From an uncultured Clostridia bacterium (GTDB taxonomy: Bacteria > Bacillota > Clostridia > Christensenellales > Borkfalkiaceae): a stretch of DNA of 34,354 nt. The translations under genes and the position numbers were made by a program. The notes beneath the pieces were generated by a model. The model saw nothing but the letters and a program-made list of their open reading frames with translations, ran no database searches and was not told the DNA's origin. This document shows positions 7,998-15,238 of this stretch, in pieces; within the stretch, counting starts at the first letter, position 1; each line of letters begins with the position of its first letter. The stretch spans positions 1 through 34,354 of the forward strand of contig CATZIC010000018.1 of the NCBI GenBank assembly GCA_958419945.1, written 5' to 3'.

Positions 7998-9530
7998 ATG
8001 AAGTTTTATTTTTTACAAAATAGCGTAAGCAATTACGCTAAATATAAGCACTCGGTAGTGATTATGAAGGACAATTGGGATGATTGGTTTACTTATGAGA
8101 CTAATAACTATGTAAGGTATGTTGACGAAAATGGGGATGTTACTGATATTGGAGCGGTAAAAATTGCTCAAATGGACATGAAAGAAGGGCAAAGAACAGC
8201 AGATATACCATCATCTTTTGATGTTCTACCAAACAACTTTTTTTCATTGGGACAAAGTGACTATTATTATTCTAATATAAGTTCTTTAGGGGATACATTA
8301 AGAGAAAAAATATTGATCGCATTAAGAGATATTGCGTATGACCAAAACTTGTATAATAGAGTTAAAGGCTTGGACGTAACTAAAATATCGTTGATGAGAG
8401 AAGTATCTGCATTTACAATAAATGAACAGTTCAAAAGGATTGCTCAGGGTAGTGCAAGATTGACTAATTATGACATTGAATATACATATCCTTGCCTATC
8501 CGATGAACCAGTAACGCTTGATTTTAAAGTTATACCAGAGTCATTTCCACCTACCAATATACATGTCTTAATCGGAAGAAATAATGTGGGAAAAACTTAT
8601 TTTATTAAAAACTTTATTAAAGCAGCTTATTTACCCGACAAAAAAGAAGAGGTTGGGATTTTAAGATCATCTAATACTCAAACTGGTAGAATGAGAAATT
8701 CTAGAAGTCAAGTATTTGCCAATATATTGTGCGTTTCTTTTAGTCCGTTTGATAATTATTCAGATATTCAAGAAACAGTGAAAAAGTCGTCTATAGAAAA
8801 AGAAATGCCGTTCTCTTTTATTGGATTAACTTCAAATGAACTGCACGATAGTTTGGTTGATAATTTTTTGAAAGGTATAAATAACTGTCAAAAATCTAAA
8901 AGGAAATTAGAATTATTAAGTCGTGCACTTGATGTGCTTGAGACTGATCCAATTTTTGAAAAATCAAACATAAAAGACTTATTAGTAATTAGTTCTGATC
9001 ATGAAGATGAGAACAGTAAGAAAAATGCAAAAAATACTTTTATAAAATTAAGTTCCGGACATCAAGTTATTGTATTAACTCTTATACAATTAGTCGCAAA
9101 TATAACAGAACGTTCGCTTGTTGTTTTAGATGAACCAGAAAATCATCTGCATCCACCTCTATTAGCGGCGTTTATTCGCGCATTGTCAGAATTGTTAATT
9201 GATAGAAACGGAGTGGCTTTAATTGCTACTCATTCGCCTGTAATTTTACAAGAAGTTCCTAAAAGCTGCGTTTGGAAGATAAATAGAAACGGTAAAGAAG
9301 TTAGAAATAGTAGGCTTGAGATAGAATCTTTTGGTGCAACAATCGGGGCGTTAACTCGAGAAGTTTTTGGGTTAGAAGTGCGTCAATCTGGGTTCCATAA
9401 AATGCTTATCGATGAAGTTGAATCCGGACTTTATTATAATGAGATAGTTGACAAATTTAATAATGAACTTGGAGATGGGGCAAAAATTTTATTAAGGACT
9501 CTACTAATGTTAAGGGATGAAAGAAAATGA
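7998..9530 (+). CDS. Septu-like AAA/ABC-type ATPase (PtuA-like)
   Basis: This 510-residue ATPase has a complete SMC/ABC-like nucleotide-binding site: Walker A GRNNVGKT (193-200), signature-like LSSGHQ (351-356), Walker B LVVLDEPE (374-381) and a switch histidine in ATHSP (410-414). Such overcoming-lysogenisation-defect/RecF-like ATPases drive many defence systems, and with an HNH nuclease partner they match Septu (PtuA-PtuB). Before Walker A lies an extra region of about 180 residues rich in W, Y and D (DNWDDWFTYETNNYV near 25-39). I cannot match it to a named domain; it may be a sensor. The ATPase and nuclease genes share an ATGA overlap. The Septu label is by analogy in gene content; a different ATPase-HNH system is possible. 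Confidence 0.72.
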   Translation: MKFYFLQNSVSNYAKYKHSVVIMKDNWDDWFTYETNNYVRYVDENGDVTDIGAVKIAQMDMKEGQRTADIPSSFDVLPNNFFSLGQSDYYYSNISSLGDTLREKILIALRDIAYDQNLYNRVKGLDVTKISLMREVSAFTINEQFKRIAQGSARLTNYDIEYTYPCLSDEPVTLDFKVIPESFPPTNIHVLIGRNNVGKTYFIKNFIKAAYLPDKKEEVGILRSSNTQTGRMRNSRSQVFANILCVSFSPFDNYSDIQETVKKSSIEKEMPFSFIGLTSNELHDSLVDNFLKGINNCQKSKRKLELLSRALDVLETDPIFEKSNIKDLLVISSDHEDENSKKNAKNTFIKLSSGHQVIVLTLIQLVANITERSLVVLDEPENHLHPPLLAAFIRALSELLIDRNGVALIATHSPVILQEVPKSCVWKINRNGKEVRNSRLEIESFGATIGALTREVFGLEVRQSGFHKMLIDEVESGLYYNEIVDKFNNELGDGAKILLRTLLMLRDERK

Positions 9531-10351
9531 GACACTTGCAAAAACCTCAATTCGATGTTGAAAAGATCATAAAAGATTGTGCACAAAGTTATAGGAAAGA
9601 AGATAAAAAAAAGCTCTTTTGTGATAACGCTTCATACATTAAAGAGAAAAGTGATAGTTATGATTTATGTGCCGAGCAAGGAGATTGGGTTAATATAGAA
9701 AAAGAAGAGAGGGTAAATGGGGCAATTACTGTTGAAGAAATGGTAAATCTTTATAATAATAAATTTGTAAATCACATGCCTGAACGCGAAATGTATTACG
9801 ACAAAATTATGAGTGTTGCTAAAAACGGGAAATGTCCTATTTGTGGTATAGGGCAGGTTTCTACGTTGGATCATTATTTGACAAAAACTATATATCCAAC
9901 CTATACGGTAACGCCATGTAATTTAGTACCTGTATGTAAGGATTGCAATTTTAATAAACTAGATTTTAAATTATCAACTAATAATGATGCTCTGTTACAT
10001 CCGTATTATGATGATATTGATAATTTTGAATGGCTATGCGCAAGTGTGAAAAAATATGACGAAGATATCGTGGTAAATTATTTTATTAATCAGAACATAG
10101 AAAAAAAGTTATATAGTAGATTAACAAAACATTTCGAGATATATCATTTAGGACAAGCGTATGCAGTACAAGCGTCAACTGAAATAGCTGAAAACATTAT
10201 TTTATGGAAAAATAAATGTAGTGAATTAGGGAAAGATGAATTTGCACTATTTCTAACTGAATGCCTACAGTCTAAAGAGTGTTATATGAAAAACACTTGG
10301 AACACAGCATTGCTGAGAGCTTTAATTAACAATATTGATATATTAAGTTGA
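9527..10351 (+). CDS. HNH endonuclease of the Septu-like pair (PtuB-like)
   Basis: This 274-residue protein has an HNH (beta-beta-alpha metal) nuclease core: CPIC (103-106), DHY (115-117), an Asn in TPCNLVP (132), and CKDC (137-140). The four cysteines should hold a structural zinc and D115/H116 the catalytic metal. The pattern LDHYL..(S/T)..PT..V.P.NLVP.C..CN is typical of HNH proteins partnered with defence ATPases. The N-terminal 100 residues are charged and helical; the C-terminal 130 are also helical and probably contact the ATPase. Its ATG overlaps the ATPase stop by 4 nt, so the two are coupled. It is the last gene of the AT-rich island. Confidence 0.78.
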   Translation: MRHLQKPQFDVEKIIKDCAQSYRKEDKKKLFCDNASYIKEKSDSYDLCAEQGDWVNIEKEERVNGAITVEEMVNLYNNKFVNHMPEREMYYDKIMSVAKNGKCPICGIGQVSTLDHYLTKTIYPTYTVTPCNLVPVCKDCNFNKLDFKLSTNNDALLHPYYDDIDNFEWLCASVKKYDEDIVVNYFINQNIEKKLYSRLTKHFEIYHLGQAYAVQASTEIAENIILWKNKCSELGKDEFALFLTECLQSKECYMKNTWNTALLRALINNIDILS

Positions 10352-10475
10352 AAGAAATAAAACACCTATCAAATCTCCACGTGAGTAGAAAATCGAAAAA
10401 TTAGGCTCAAAAAGGCAAACTCAATTCCAAAAATATTGGATGAACCTATAATTGTTGACGTATATATTTAAAAGT

Positions 10476-10505
10476 AAAAGCCGCTATGTCGTGTAGCGGC
10501 TTTTT
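10476..10505 (+). terminator. Terminator downstream of the Septu-like operon
   Basis: AAAAGCCGCTA at 10476-10486 pairs perfectly with TAGCGGCTTTT at 10494-10504, with a 7-nt loop and a T run. It is a canonical intrinsic terminator about 125 nt after the HNH stop. Confidence 0.85.
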
Positions 10506-10538
10506 ATAATCCAAATATCATTATGGGCATAAATCAAA

Positions 10539-10567
10539 GGGCTGTCGCATTAAACGCCGGCCTTTTT
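10539..10567 (+). terminator. Second terminator-like hairpin before the lipid operon
   Basis: GGGCTGTCG (10539-10547) pairs with CGCCGGCCT (10555-10563), with one T-C mismatch and two G-T pairs, and is followed by TTTTT. It resembles the GGGCTGTCGCA-type terminators common in Firmicutes, slightly degenerate. Confidence 0.6.
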
Positions 10568-10622
10568 GTTAAGCCAAAGAACGCAAAAAGAAGTAAAGGG
10601 CGGTTGAATAGCCGCCGTATAC

Positions 10623-10651
10623 TTGACATTTTACTTTTTTAGTTATATTAT
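10623..10651 (+). promoter_or_regulatory. Promoter of the fakA-plsX-degV-acyltransferase operon
   Basis: TTGACA at 10623-10628, a 17-bp spacer, TATTAT at 10646-10651. It predicts an A-rich leader of about 80 nt. No FapR-type operator was recognised. Confidence 0.7.
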
Positions 10652-10737
10652 TGTACACGGAGTGCATTTTTTGTCGAAAATTGATTAAAAAAATCTGTGT
10701 TTCGGCAAAAAAAGCAAAAAAGGTAAAAAAAAGAAAA

Positions 10738-12396
10738 ATGACAAAAACGAAAGAAATAGACGGACAACTGTTCAAGAGCATGCTGATTGGCGGCTTGCAG
10801 AACTTGAAGGCAAACATCGATACTGTAAACGATTTAAACGTATTTCCCATTCCCGACGGCGATACGGGTGATAATATGTATTCCACACTGCTCGAAGCGG
10901 TGCGTGCCGTGAAGGACAGCAGGGAGCATCACTTGGGTACGGTAGCTAAGCTTGTCGGCGACGGAGTAATTTTGGGCGCGCGCGGAAACTCGGGCGTAAT
11001 TTTATCGCAGATGATTGCGGGGATTGCGGACGAATTTTCCCGCCACGAACGAGCCGATATCGATACAGTCGCCAAGGCGTTCGAAAACTCGGTAAAGCGG
11101 GCTTACGCCTCTGTTTCCGAGCCCGTGGAGGGCACTATGCTGACCGTGCTTAGGGAGGCGACTGAATACTCGGTCGCACGGCTTGACGGCGACGGCACGG
11201 TGGAGAGCTTTCTGAGCGATTACCTCGCGGAGGCAGAGCGTTCCTTGCAGAACACGCCGGAACTTCTTCCCGTCTTAAAGGAAGCGGGTGTAATAGACAG
11301 CGGCGGTGCCGGCATTAAATATATGGTGCAGGGCTTTTTAAACGCACTTGACGGTGGAACGGCGGAGCTCGAATTGACTGCCGAAAGCGCTAAAAATAGT
11401 CAAATAGATCTGTCGCTTTTCAACGAAAACAGCGTTATGCAGTACGGGTATTGTACGGAGTTTTTGTTGCAACTTACGCACGCTAAAACGGATATTTCCG
11501 CATTTTCCTTGGACGCAATGCGCGCAAAGCTTGCTACGTTCGGCGATTCCATTGTCGCGGTAAAGACGGGTACGGTGGTAAAGGTGCACGTGCACACTCT
11601 CACCCCGGGCGCCGTTTTGGAATACGCCCAAGGCTACGGTGAATTTTTAACTTTAAAAATCGAAAATATGACTTTGCAGCACAACGAAGTGCTTGAAAAG
11701 AAGGGGCCCGAATTCAAAAAGAACTTGACCAGAAAGCCCTTCGGCCTGGTCGCCGTGGCGGATGGAGAGGGTCTGATTTCCGCATTTAAAGAGCTCGGCG
11801 CCGACATAGTAATAGACGGAGGACAGGGCAACAACCCGTCCGTGGATACCTTTATAAAGGCGTTTGACGCGCTCAACCGCGATACGATTTTCGTTCTGCC
11901 CGATAACGGCAACGTGATGATGGCGGCGAGAGAAGCTGCAAGTCTTTATAAGCAATCGGACGTGCGCGTTATCGAGGCGTTAAGTCTCGGCGACGGCTAT
12001 GCCGTGCTTTCCGCGCTTGATTACGACTGCGGTGACGCCGACGAGATTGAAAAAAATATGCTCTCCGATATAGGTCAGTCCCGTTGTGCAATGGTGTCCC
12101 GTGCGGTACGCGATTGCAAAGCTGGCGACTTAAAGATTTGCGAGGGCGACTATATAGGGTTTATCGGCAAGGATATTCTTGCATCGGGAAAGGATAGAAT
12201 TTCTGCGGCGCGCTCCCTCCTTAAAGAGGTCGGTGCGGACAAAAATAATTTTATAGTGGCGTTCTGCGGTGCAACCGTTCCACAAGGCGAGAGCGACTCG
12301 CTTTTAGACGCGCTTGTGTCGGAGTTCCCCGATGCGGAATCTTACGTTATGGACGGAGGGCAGGATATATACGATTTCATATTCGTATTGCAGTAA
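10738..12396 (+). CDS. fakA: FakA/YloV-type fatty acid kinase catalytic protein (DhaL domain)
   Basis: This 552-residue protein is the right length and layout for FakA. The N-terminal DhaL (Dak2) ATP domain contains PDGDTGDNM (39-47), whose aspartates bind Mg-ATP, then GARGNSGVILSQMIAG and GVIDSGGAGIKYMVQGF. A middle segment begins YGYCTEFLLQL, and a C-terminal DegV-like domain contains VAVADGEGL. FakA phosphorylates fatty acids held by a FakB (DegV) protein to make acyl-phosphate. I chose ATG 10738 because homology begins there; an upstream TTG at 10651 lies on the promoter. The ribosome binding site (AAAGGT at 10719-10724) is rather distant. The usual upstream neighbours asp23/yloU and rpmB are absent; instead it leads a lipid operon, which strongly supports the fatty-acid-kinase role. 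Confidence 0.88.
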   Translation: MTKTKEIDGQLFKSMLIGGLQNLKANIDTVNDLNVFPIPDGDTGDNMYSTLLEAVRAVKDSREHHLGTVAKLVGDGVILGARGNSGVILSQMIAGIADEFSRHERADIDTVAKAFENSVKRAYASVSEPVEGTMLTVLREATEYSVARLDGDGTVESFLSDYLAEAERSLQNTPELLPVLKEAGVIDSGGAGIKYMVQGFLNALDGGTAELELTAESAKNSQIDLSLFNENSVMQYGYCTEFLLQLTHAKTDISAFSLDAMRAKLATFGDSIVAVKTGTVVKVHVHTLTPGAVLEYAQGYGEFLTLKIENMTLQHNEVLEKKGPEFKKNLTRKPFGLVAVADGEGLISAFKELGADIVIDGGQGNNPSVDTFIKAFDALNRDTIFVLPDNGNVMMAAREAASLYKQSDVRVIEALSLGDGYAVLSALDYDCGDADEIEKNMLSDIGQSRCAMVSRAVRDCKAGDLKICEGDYIGFIGKDILASGKDRISAARSLLKEVGADKNNFIVAFCGATVPQGESDSLLDALVSEFPDAESYVMDGGQDIYDFIFVLQ

Positions 12397-12399
12397 GTT

Positions 12400-13395
12400 A
12401 TGGAAATGACTAAAATAGTTCTCGACTGTTACGGTTGCGACAACCCAGAGGAAGTTATAAAGGGCGGCGCGGCGGCGGTCGAAGAAGTAAAGGACGTCGG
12501 GCTGGTGCTTTGCGGCAACGCCGACGAGATAAACGGAATTTTAAGCGGAGAAAACTACGACAAAAGCCGTTTGGAGGTTGTTGACGCGCGTGAAGTTATT
12601 CTAAACGGCGAATCTCCTACGGCGGCTTTGCGGGCAAAAAAGGACTCCTCGCTAACGGCGGCATATACCCGCCTTAAAGAGGATAAATCGGCAAAGGTAT
12701 TGATCTCCGCGGGTTCTACGGGCGCAGTGCTGTGCGGTGCCGTAATGTTTTTGGGCAGATGCGAGGGGGTAAAGCGCCCCGCGCTCGCCTCGGTGTTTCC
12801 CACGGATAACGGCGGACTTGTCTGCGTTGCGGACTGCGGCGCAAACGTTGATTGCAAGCCCGGGCACCTGTTCGATTTTGCCCGCTTCGCGTCCGAATAT
12901 ATGAAGAGCACCTTTTCCGTGTCCTCGCCGCGTGTGGGGATTCTGTCCGTAGGAACGGAGGAAGGCAAGGGCAACGAGCTTACAAAGGAGGCTTATAATC
13001 TCTTAAAGGAGAGCAATCTGAACTTTGTGGGTAACGTGGAGGCAAAGTCGGTGCTATCGGGTGCTGCGGACGTGATAGTCTGCGACGGGTTCGACGGCAA
13101 CGTGCTTATGAAAAGCATAGAGGGCACGGCAAAGTCGGTGTGCGCAAGGCTGTATACTCTTCTTGCACGCTTTAAACCCAAGGATGCCGATACATCCTTT
13201 GTAAAGCGCGCGTTCGGCGAGCTGCAAAGAACTTTGGATTTCAACACCCAAGGTAGCGCAATCCTTCTCGGCGTCAAAAAGATAGTATTAAAGGCGCACG
13301 GTTCCGCCGTCGCCGAAACGGTAGTAAATACCGTCAAACAAGCCGTTGCAATGTTAAACGGCGGGTTCGACGATTTTTTAAATGATCAGGAGTGA
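12400..13395 (+). CDS. plsX: Phosphate acyltransferase PlsX
   Basis: PlsX makes acyl-phosphate from acyl-ACP at the membrane surface, the first committed step of phospholipid synthesis in most Gram-positives. The 331-residue sequence shows SAGSTGA, GAVMFLGRCEGVKRPALASVFP, 'VADCGANVDCKPGHLFDFA', 'VGILSVGTEEGKGNEL' and 'DVIVCDGFDGNVLMKSIEG', all hallmarks of the family. The N-terminal motif, usually DAMGGDNAP, is here DCYGCDNPEE, a divergent form. The start is ATG 12400 or ATG 12406 (in frame), only 3 or 9 nt after the fakA stop, with a weak ribosome binding site, so expression probably depends on coupling. Its end overlaps the start region of the DegV gene. Confidence 0.92.
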   Translation: MEMTKIVLDCYGCDNPEEVIKGGAAAVEEVKDVGLVLCGNADEINGILSGENYDKSRLEVVDAREVILNGESPTAALRAKKDSSLTAAYTRLKEDKSAKVLISAGSTGAVLCGAVMFLGRCEGVKRPALASVFPTDNGGLVCVADCGANVDCKPGHLFDFARFASEYMKSTFSVSSPRVGILSVGTEEGKGNELTKEAYNLLKESNLNFVGNVEAKSVLSGAADVIVCDGFDGNVLMKSIEGTAKSVCARLYTLLARFKPKDADTSFVKRAFGELQRTLDFNTQGSAILLGVKKIVLKAHGSAVAETVVNTVKQAVAMLNGGFDDFLNDQE

Positions 13396-13400
13396 AAATT

Positions 13401-14300
13401 ATGAAACAATTTGTAATTATGTCAGATTCTTCCTGCGATTTGAGCAAGGAAAACAGAACGCGCTACAATATCGACTATATCGATATGCGCATTTTATACG
13501 ATGATAAGGATATTCCCGCCGACCTCGATTGGAAGATTTTGGGAATTAAAGAGTTCTACGATCTTATGCGTTCGGGCGTGAGAGTGAGAACGGCGCAGGT
13601 CAACGCCACCGAGTTTGAAACGGCGTTCGAAAAGTATATAGCCGAGGACAAGGACGTTTTATATCTTGCGTGCTCGTCGGCGCTTTCCAGTTCCTACAAG
13701 CAAAGCCTTATCGCTCGTGACAAGGTGCTTGCAAAGCACCCCGAGGCTAAAATTATCTGCGTAGATACCCGCCGTGCCTGCCACGCTTTGGGAATCATGT
13801 GCCTGACTGCGGCGGAGCTTAAGGAAGAGGGCAAGAGTATCGAGGAAATTGCGGATTATACCGAAAAGCATAAGCAGGAAGTTCATCAATTCGGCGCGGT
13901 CGATAGCCTCGTCTATTTACGGCGCGCGGGCAGAGTGAGCGCATTAAGCGCGGTGTTCGGCGGACTGTTACAGGTAAAGCCCATTATCATTTCTGACGTG
14001 AACGGTATGAACCTTGCGGTGGAAAAGCTGAAGGGGAGAAAGAATTCCATTATTCGCATTGCCGATATGGTGGCGGAAGTATACACCGCACACGAGCACC
14101 AGCGTATTTTCGTCGTCCATGCCGACTGCATGGATGAGGCTGTTTGGCTCAAAGATTTGATTCGCGAACGGATCCCCGACAAGGAAATTCCTATCGATAT
14201 CGAACCGCTTGGACCGTGCATCGGCGCTTCGACGGGACCGGGCATGATCGCAGCGTATTGCTACGGAAAAGAAGTGACCGTCGATGGTAACAAAAAATGA
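13401..14300 (+). CDS. DegV-family fatty-acid-binding protein (FakB-like)
   Basis: DegV-family proteins bind one fatty acid and present it to FakA. This 299-residue protein shows the family landmarks: MSDSSCDL at the N terminus, VRTAQVN in place of the usual TSQP-type acyl-binding segment, CSSALSSSYKQS, CVDTRRACHALG, DSLVYLRRAGRVS, and GPCIGASTGPG near the C terminus. I use ATG 13401 because AGGAG (13388-13392) is 8 nt upstream; GTG 13392 in the same frame would lie on the ribosome binding site. Proximity to fakA and plsX supports the FakB role, giving the cell both exogenous and de novo routes to acyl-phosphate in one operon. Confidence 0.87.
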   Translation: MKQFVIMSDSSCDLSKENRTRYNIDYIDMRILYDDKDIPADLDWKILGIKEFYDLMRSGVRVRTAQVNATEFETAFEKYIAEDKDVLYLACSSALSSSYKQSLIARDKVLAKHPEAKIICVDTRRACHALGIMCLTAAELKEEGKSIEEIADYTEKHKQEVHQFGAVDSLVYLRRAGRVSALSAVFGGLLQVKPIIISDVNGMNLAVEKLKGRKNSIIRIADMVAEVYTAHEHQRIFVVHADCMDEAVWLKDLIRERIPDKEIPIDIEPLGPCIGASTGPGMIAAYCYGKEVTVDGNKK

Positions 14301-15049
14301 GGATAGAGTATAATTTACCACGCCGCAAACAGCCTTTTTTCTCGTTTGTAAAGGGGATAATGCGACTATTCCATAAAAAAATACGGACGGTTTCTTTGGA
14401 CGGAAATTTGGACGAACGGTGCCTGTATCTCATTAACCACGCCAACAAGTACGGACCTATTTTGTACGAGCTGTATTTCCCCGTTTATAACGTAAAGTGG
14501 GGCGCCTCTCCGATGTTGGGAAGCTATAGCGAACGCAGGAAATATCTAAGAGACGTGCTGTATATACAAAAGAACGGCTACGGGCGGGCAAAGGCGTCCT
14601 TCAAAGCCTTTTTCGAGGCCTTCTTTTCGGCGTTTTTCTATAAGGGAATGAAGATTGTGCCAACCTATCCCGATATGCGCCTTATCAAGACGGTAAAAAA
14701 GAGCGCGGAGATTTTGGGGGAGGCGTCGGTAATGATTTTTCCCGAGGATTCAAGCGGGGGATATTACGAAGAAATTCAGAAATTTCTGCCCGGCTTTGTG
14801 ATGGTTGCCGAGCAGTACTACCGTAAAAACGGTGAGGATATTCCTATGCGCCCCGCGTATTACAGCAAGGAACGGCAGCTCATTTTAGTCGGCGAACCCT
14901 GTTTTTTACAGGATTTAAAGGCGCAGGGGCTTGACCGCGAAGGGATTGCCGACGCGCTTAAAGTTAAGGTAAACGCCCTGCATGCCCGCATTGAAAGCGG
15001 TGAATTCGACACTCCGCGCCAAAAGAAAAAGTTCGCGAAAAATCACTGA
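14297..15049 (+). CDS. Divergent PlsC-like glycerophospholipid acyltransferase
   Basis: This 250-residue protein resembles LPLAT/PlsC acyltransferases. It has a hydrophobic segment ending in YLINHANKYGP (45-54), where the conserved HX4D would be, and VMIFPEDSSGG (145-155), matching the FPEG substrate block. In place of HX4D it has H48 followed by ANKYG, so the charge-relay aspartate is missing or displaced. The helix around 101-115 is very Phe-rich (FKAFFEAFFSAFF) and suits membrane association. The ATG overlaps the DegV stop (ATGA) and the gene is last in the operon. The likely role is acylation of glycerol-phosphate or lysophosphatidate using products of the upstream genes. Substrate is uncertain because of the altered motif. 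Confidence 0.72.
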   Translation: MRIEYNLPRRKQPFFSFVKGIMRLFHKKIRTVSLDGNLDERCLYLINHANKYGPILYELYFPVYNVKWGASPMLGSYSERRKYLRDVLYIQKNGYGRAKASFKAFFEAFFSAFFYKGMKIVPTYPDMRLIKTVKKSAEILGEASVMIFPEDSSGGYYEEIQKFLPGFVMVAEQYYRKNGEDIPMRPAYYSKERQLILVGEPCFLQDLKAQGLDREGIADALKVKVNALHARIESGEFDTPRQKKKFAKNH

Positions 15050-15067
15050 TTTTTATCTATAAAAAAC

Positions 15068-15107
15068 AACAACACTCCCAAGCGGTGCCGCTTGGGAGTG
15101 TTGTTTT
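15068..15107 (+). terminator. Strong terminator of the lipid operon
   Basis: A perfect 17-bp stem (15068-15084 with 15089-15105, core CTCCCAAGCG) with a 4-nt loop, ending in TTTT and flanked by A-rich sequence on the other side. It is probably bidirectional. Confidence 0.92.
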
Positions 15108-15110
15108 CGC

Positions 15111-15139
15111 TTGCAATGTACACAAAAAGTGTATATAAT
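15111..15139 (+). promoter_or_regulatory. Operator-embedded promoter of the XRE/HNH cassette
   Basis: TTGCAA (15111-15116), a 17-bp spacer, TATAAT (15134-15139). The palindrome TACAC-AAAAA-GTGTA (15119-15133) lies exactly inside the spacer, the classic place for a repressor to block RNA polymerase. A second TATAAT lies at 15210-15215, close to the start codon, with only a weak -35. Confidence 0.72.
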
Positions 15140-15158
15140 AATTATTGAATACAACATA

Positions 15159-15173
15159 TACACTATTCGTGTA
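15159..15173. promoter_or_regulatory. Second copy of the TACAC-N5-GTGTA operator
   Basis: TACAC-TATTC-GTGTA matches the arms of the first operator exactly with a different spacer. The centres are 40 bp apart, close to four helical turns, which favours cooperative binding by two dimers on one face of the DNA. The XRE-like product of the next gene is the obvious candidate ligand. Confidence 0.7.
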
Positions 15174-15238
15174 CACAAATAAGTGGTAGATTTATGGCTT
15201 ATAGTTTGCTATAATAATTGCACAAGGAGTTGAAAGTT

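Larger units (their letters stand above)
10352..10622. other. Boundary region between the defence island and the lipid operon
   Basis: No gene is seen. It holds two hairpins (listed separately) and a small imperfect GGCGG/CCGCC stem at about 10599-10616. Composition shifts here from AT-rich defence genes to markedly GC-richer coding sequence, so this is the right edge of the island. I found no obvious direct repeat matching the left edge. Confidence 0.5.

Noticed and set aside
15068..15105. The long inverted repeat considered as an attachment or recombination site next to the XRE/HNH cassette
   Set aside because: The 17-bp stem with a 4-nt loop and T run directly after an operon is explained fully as a terminator.
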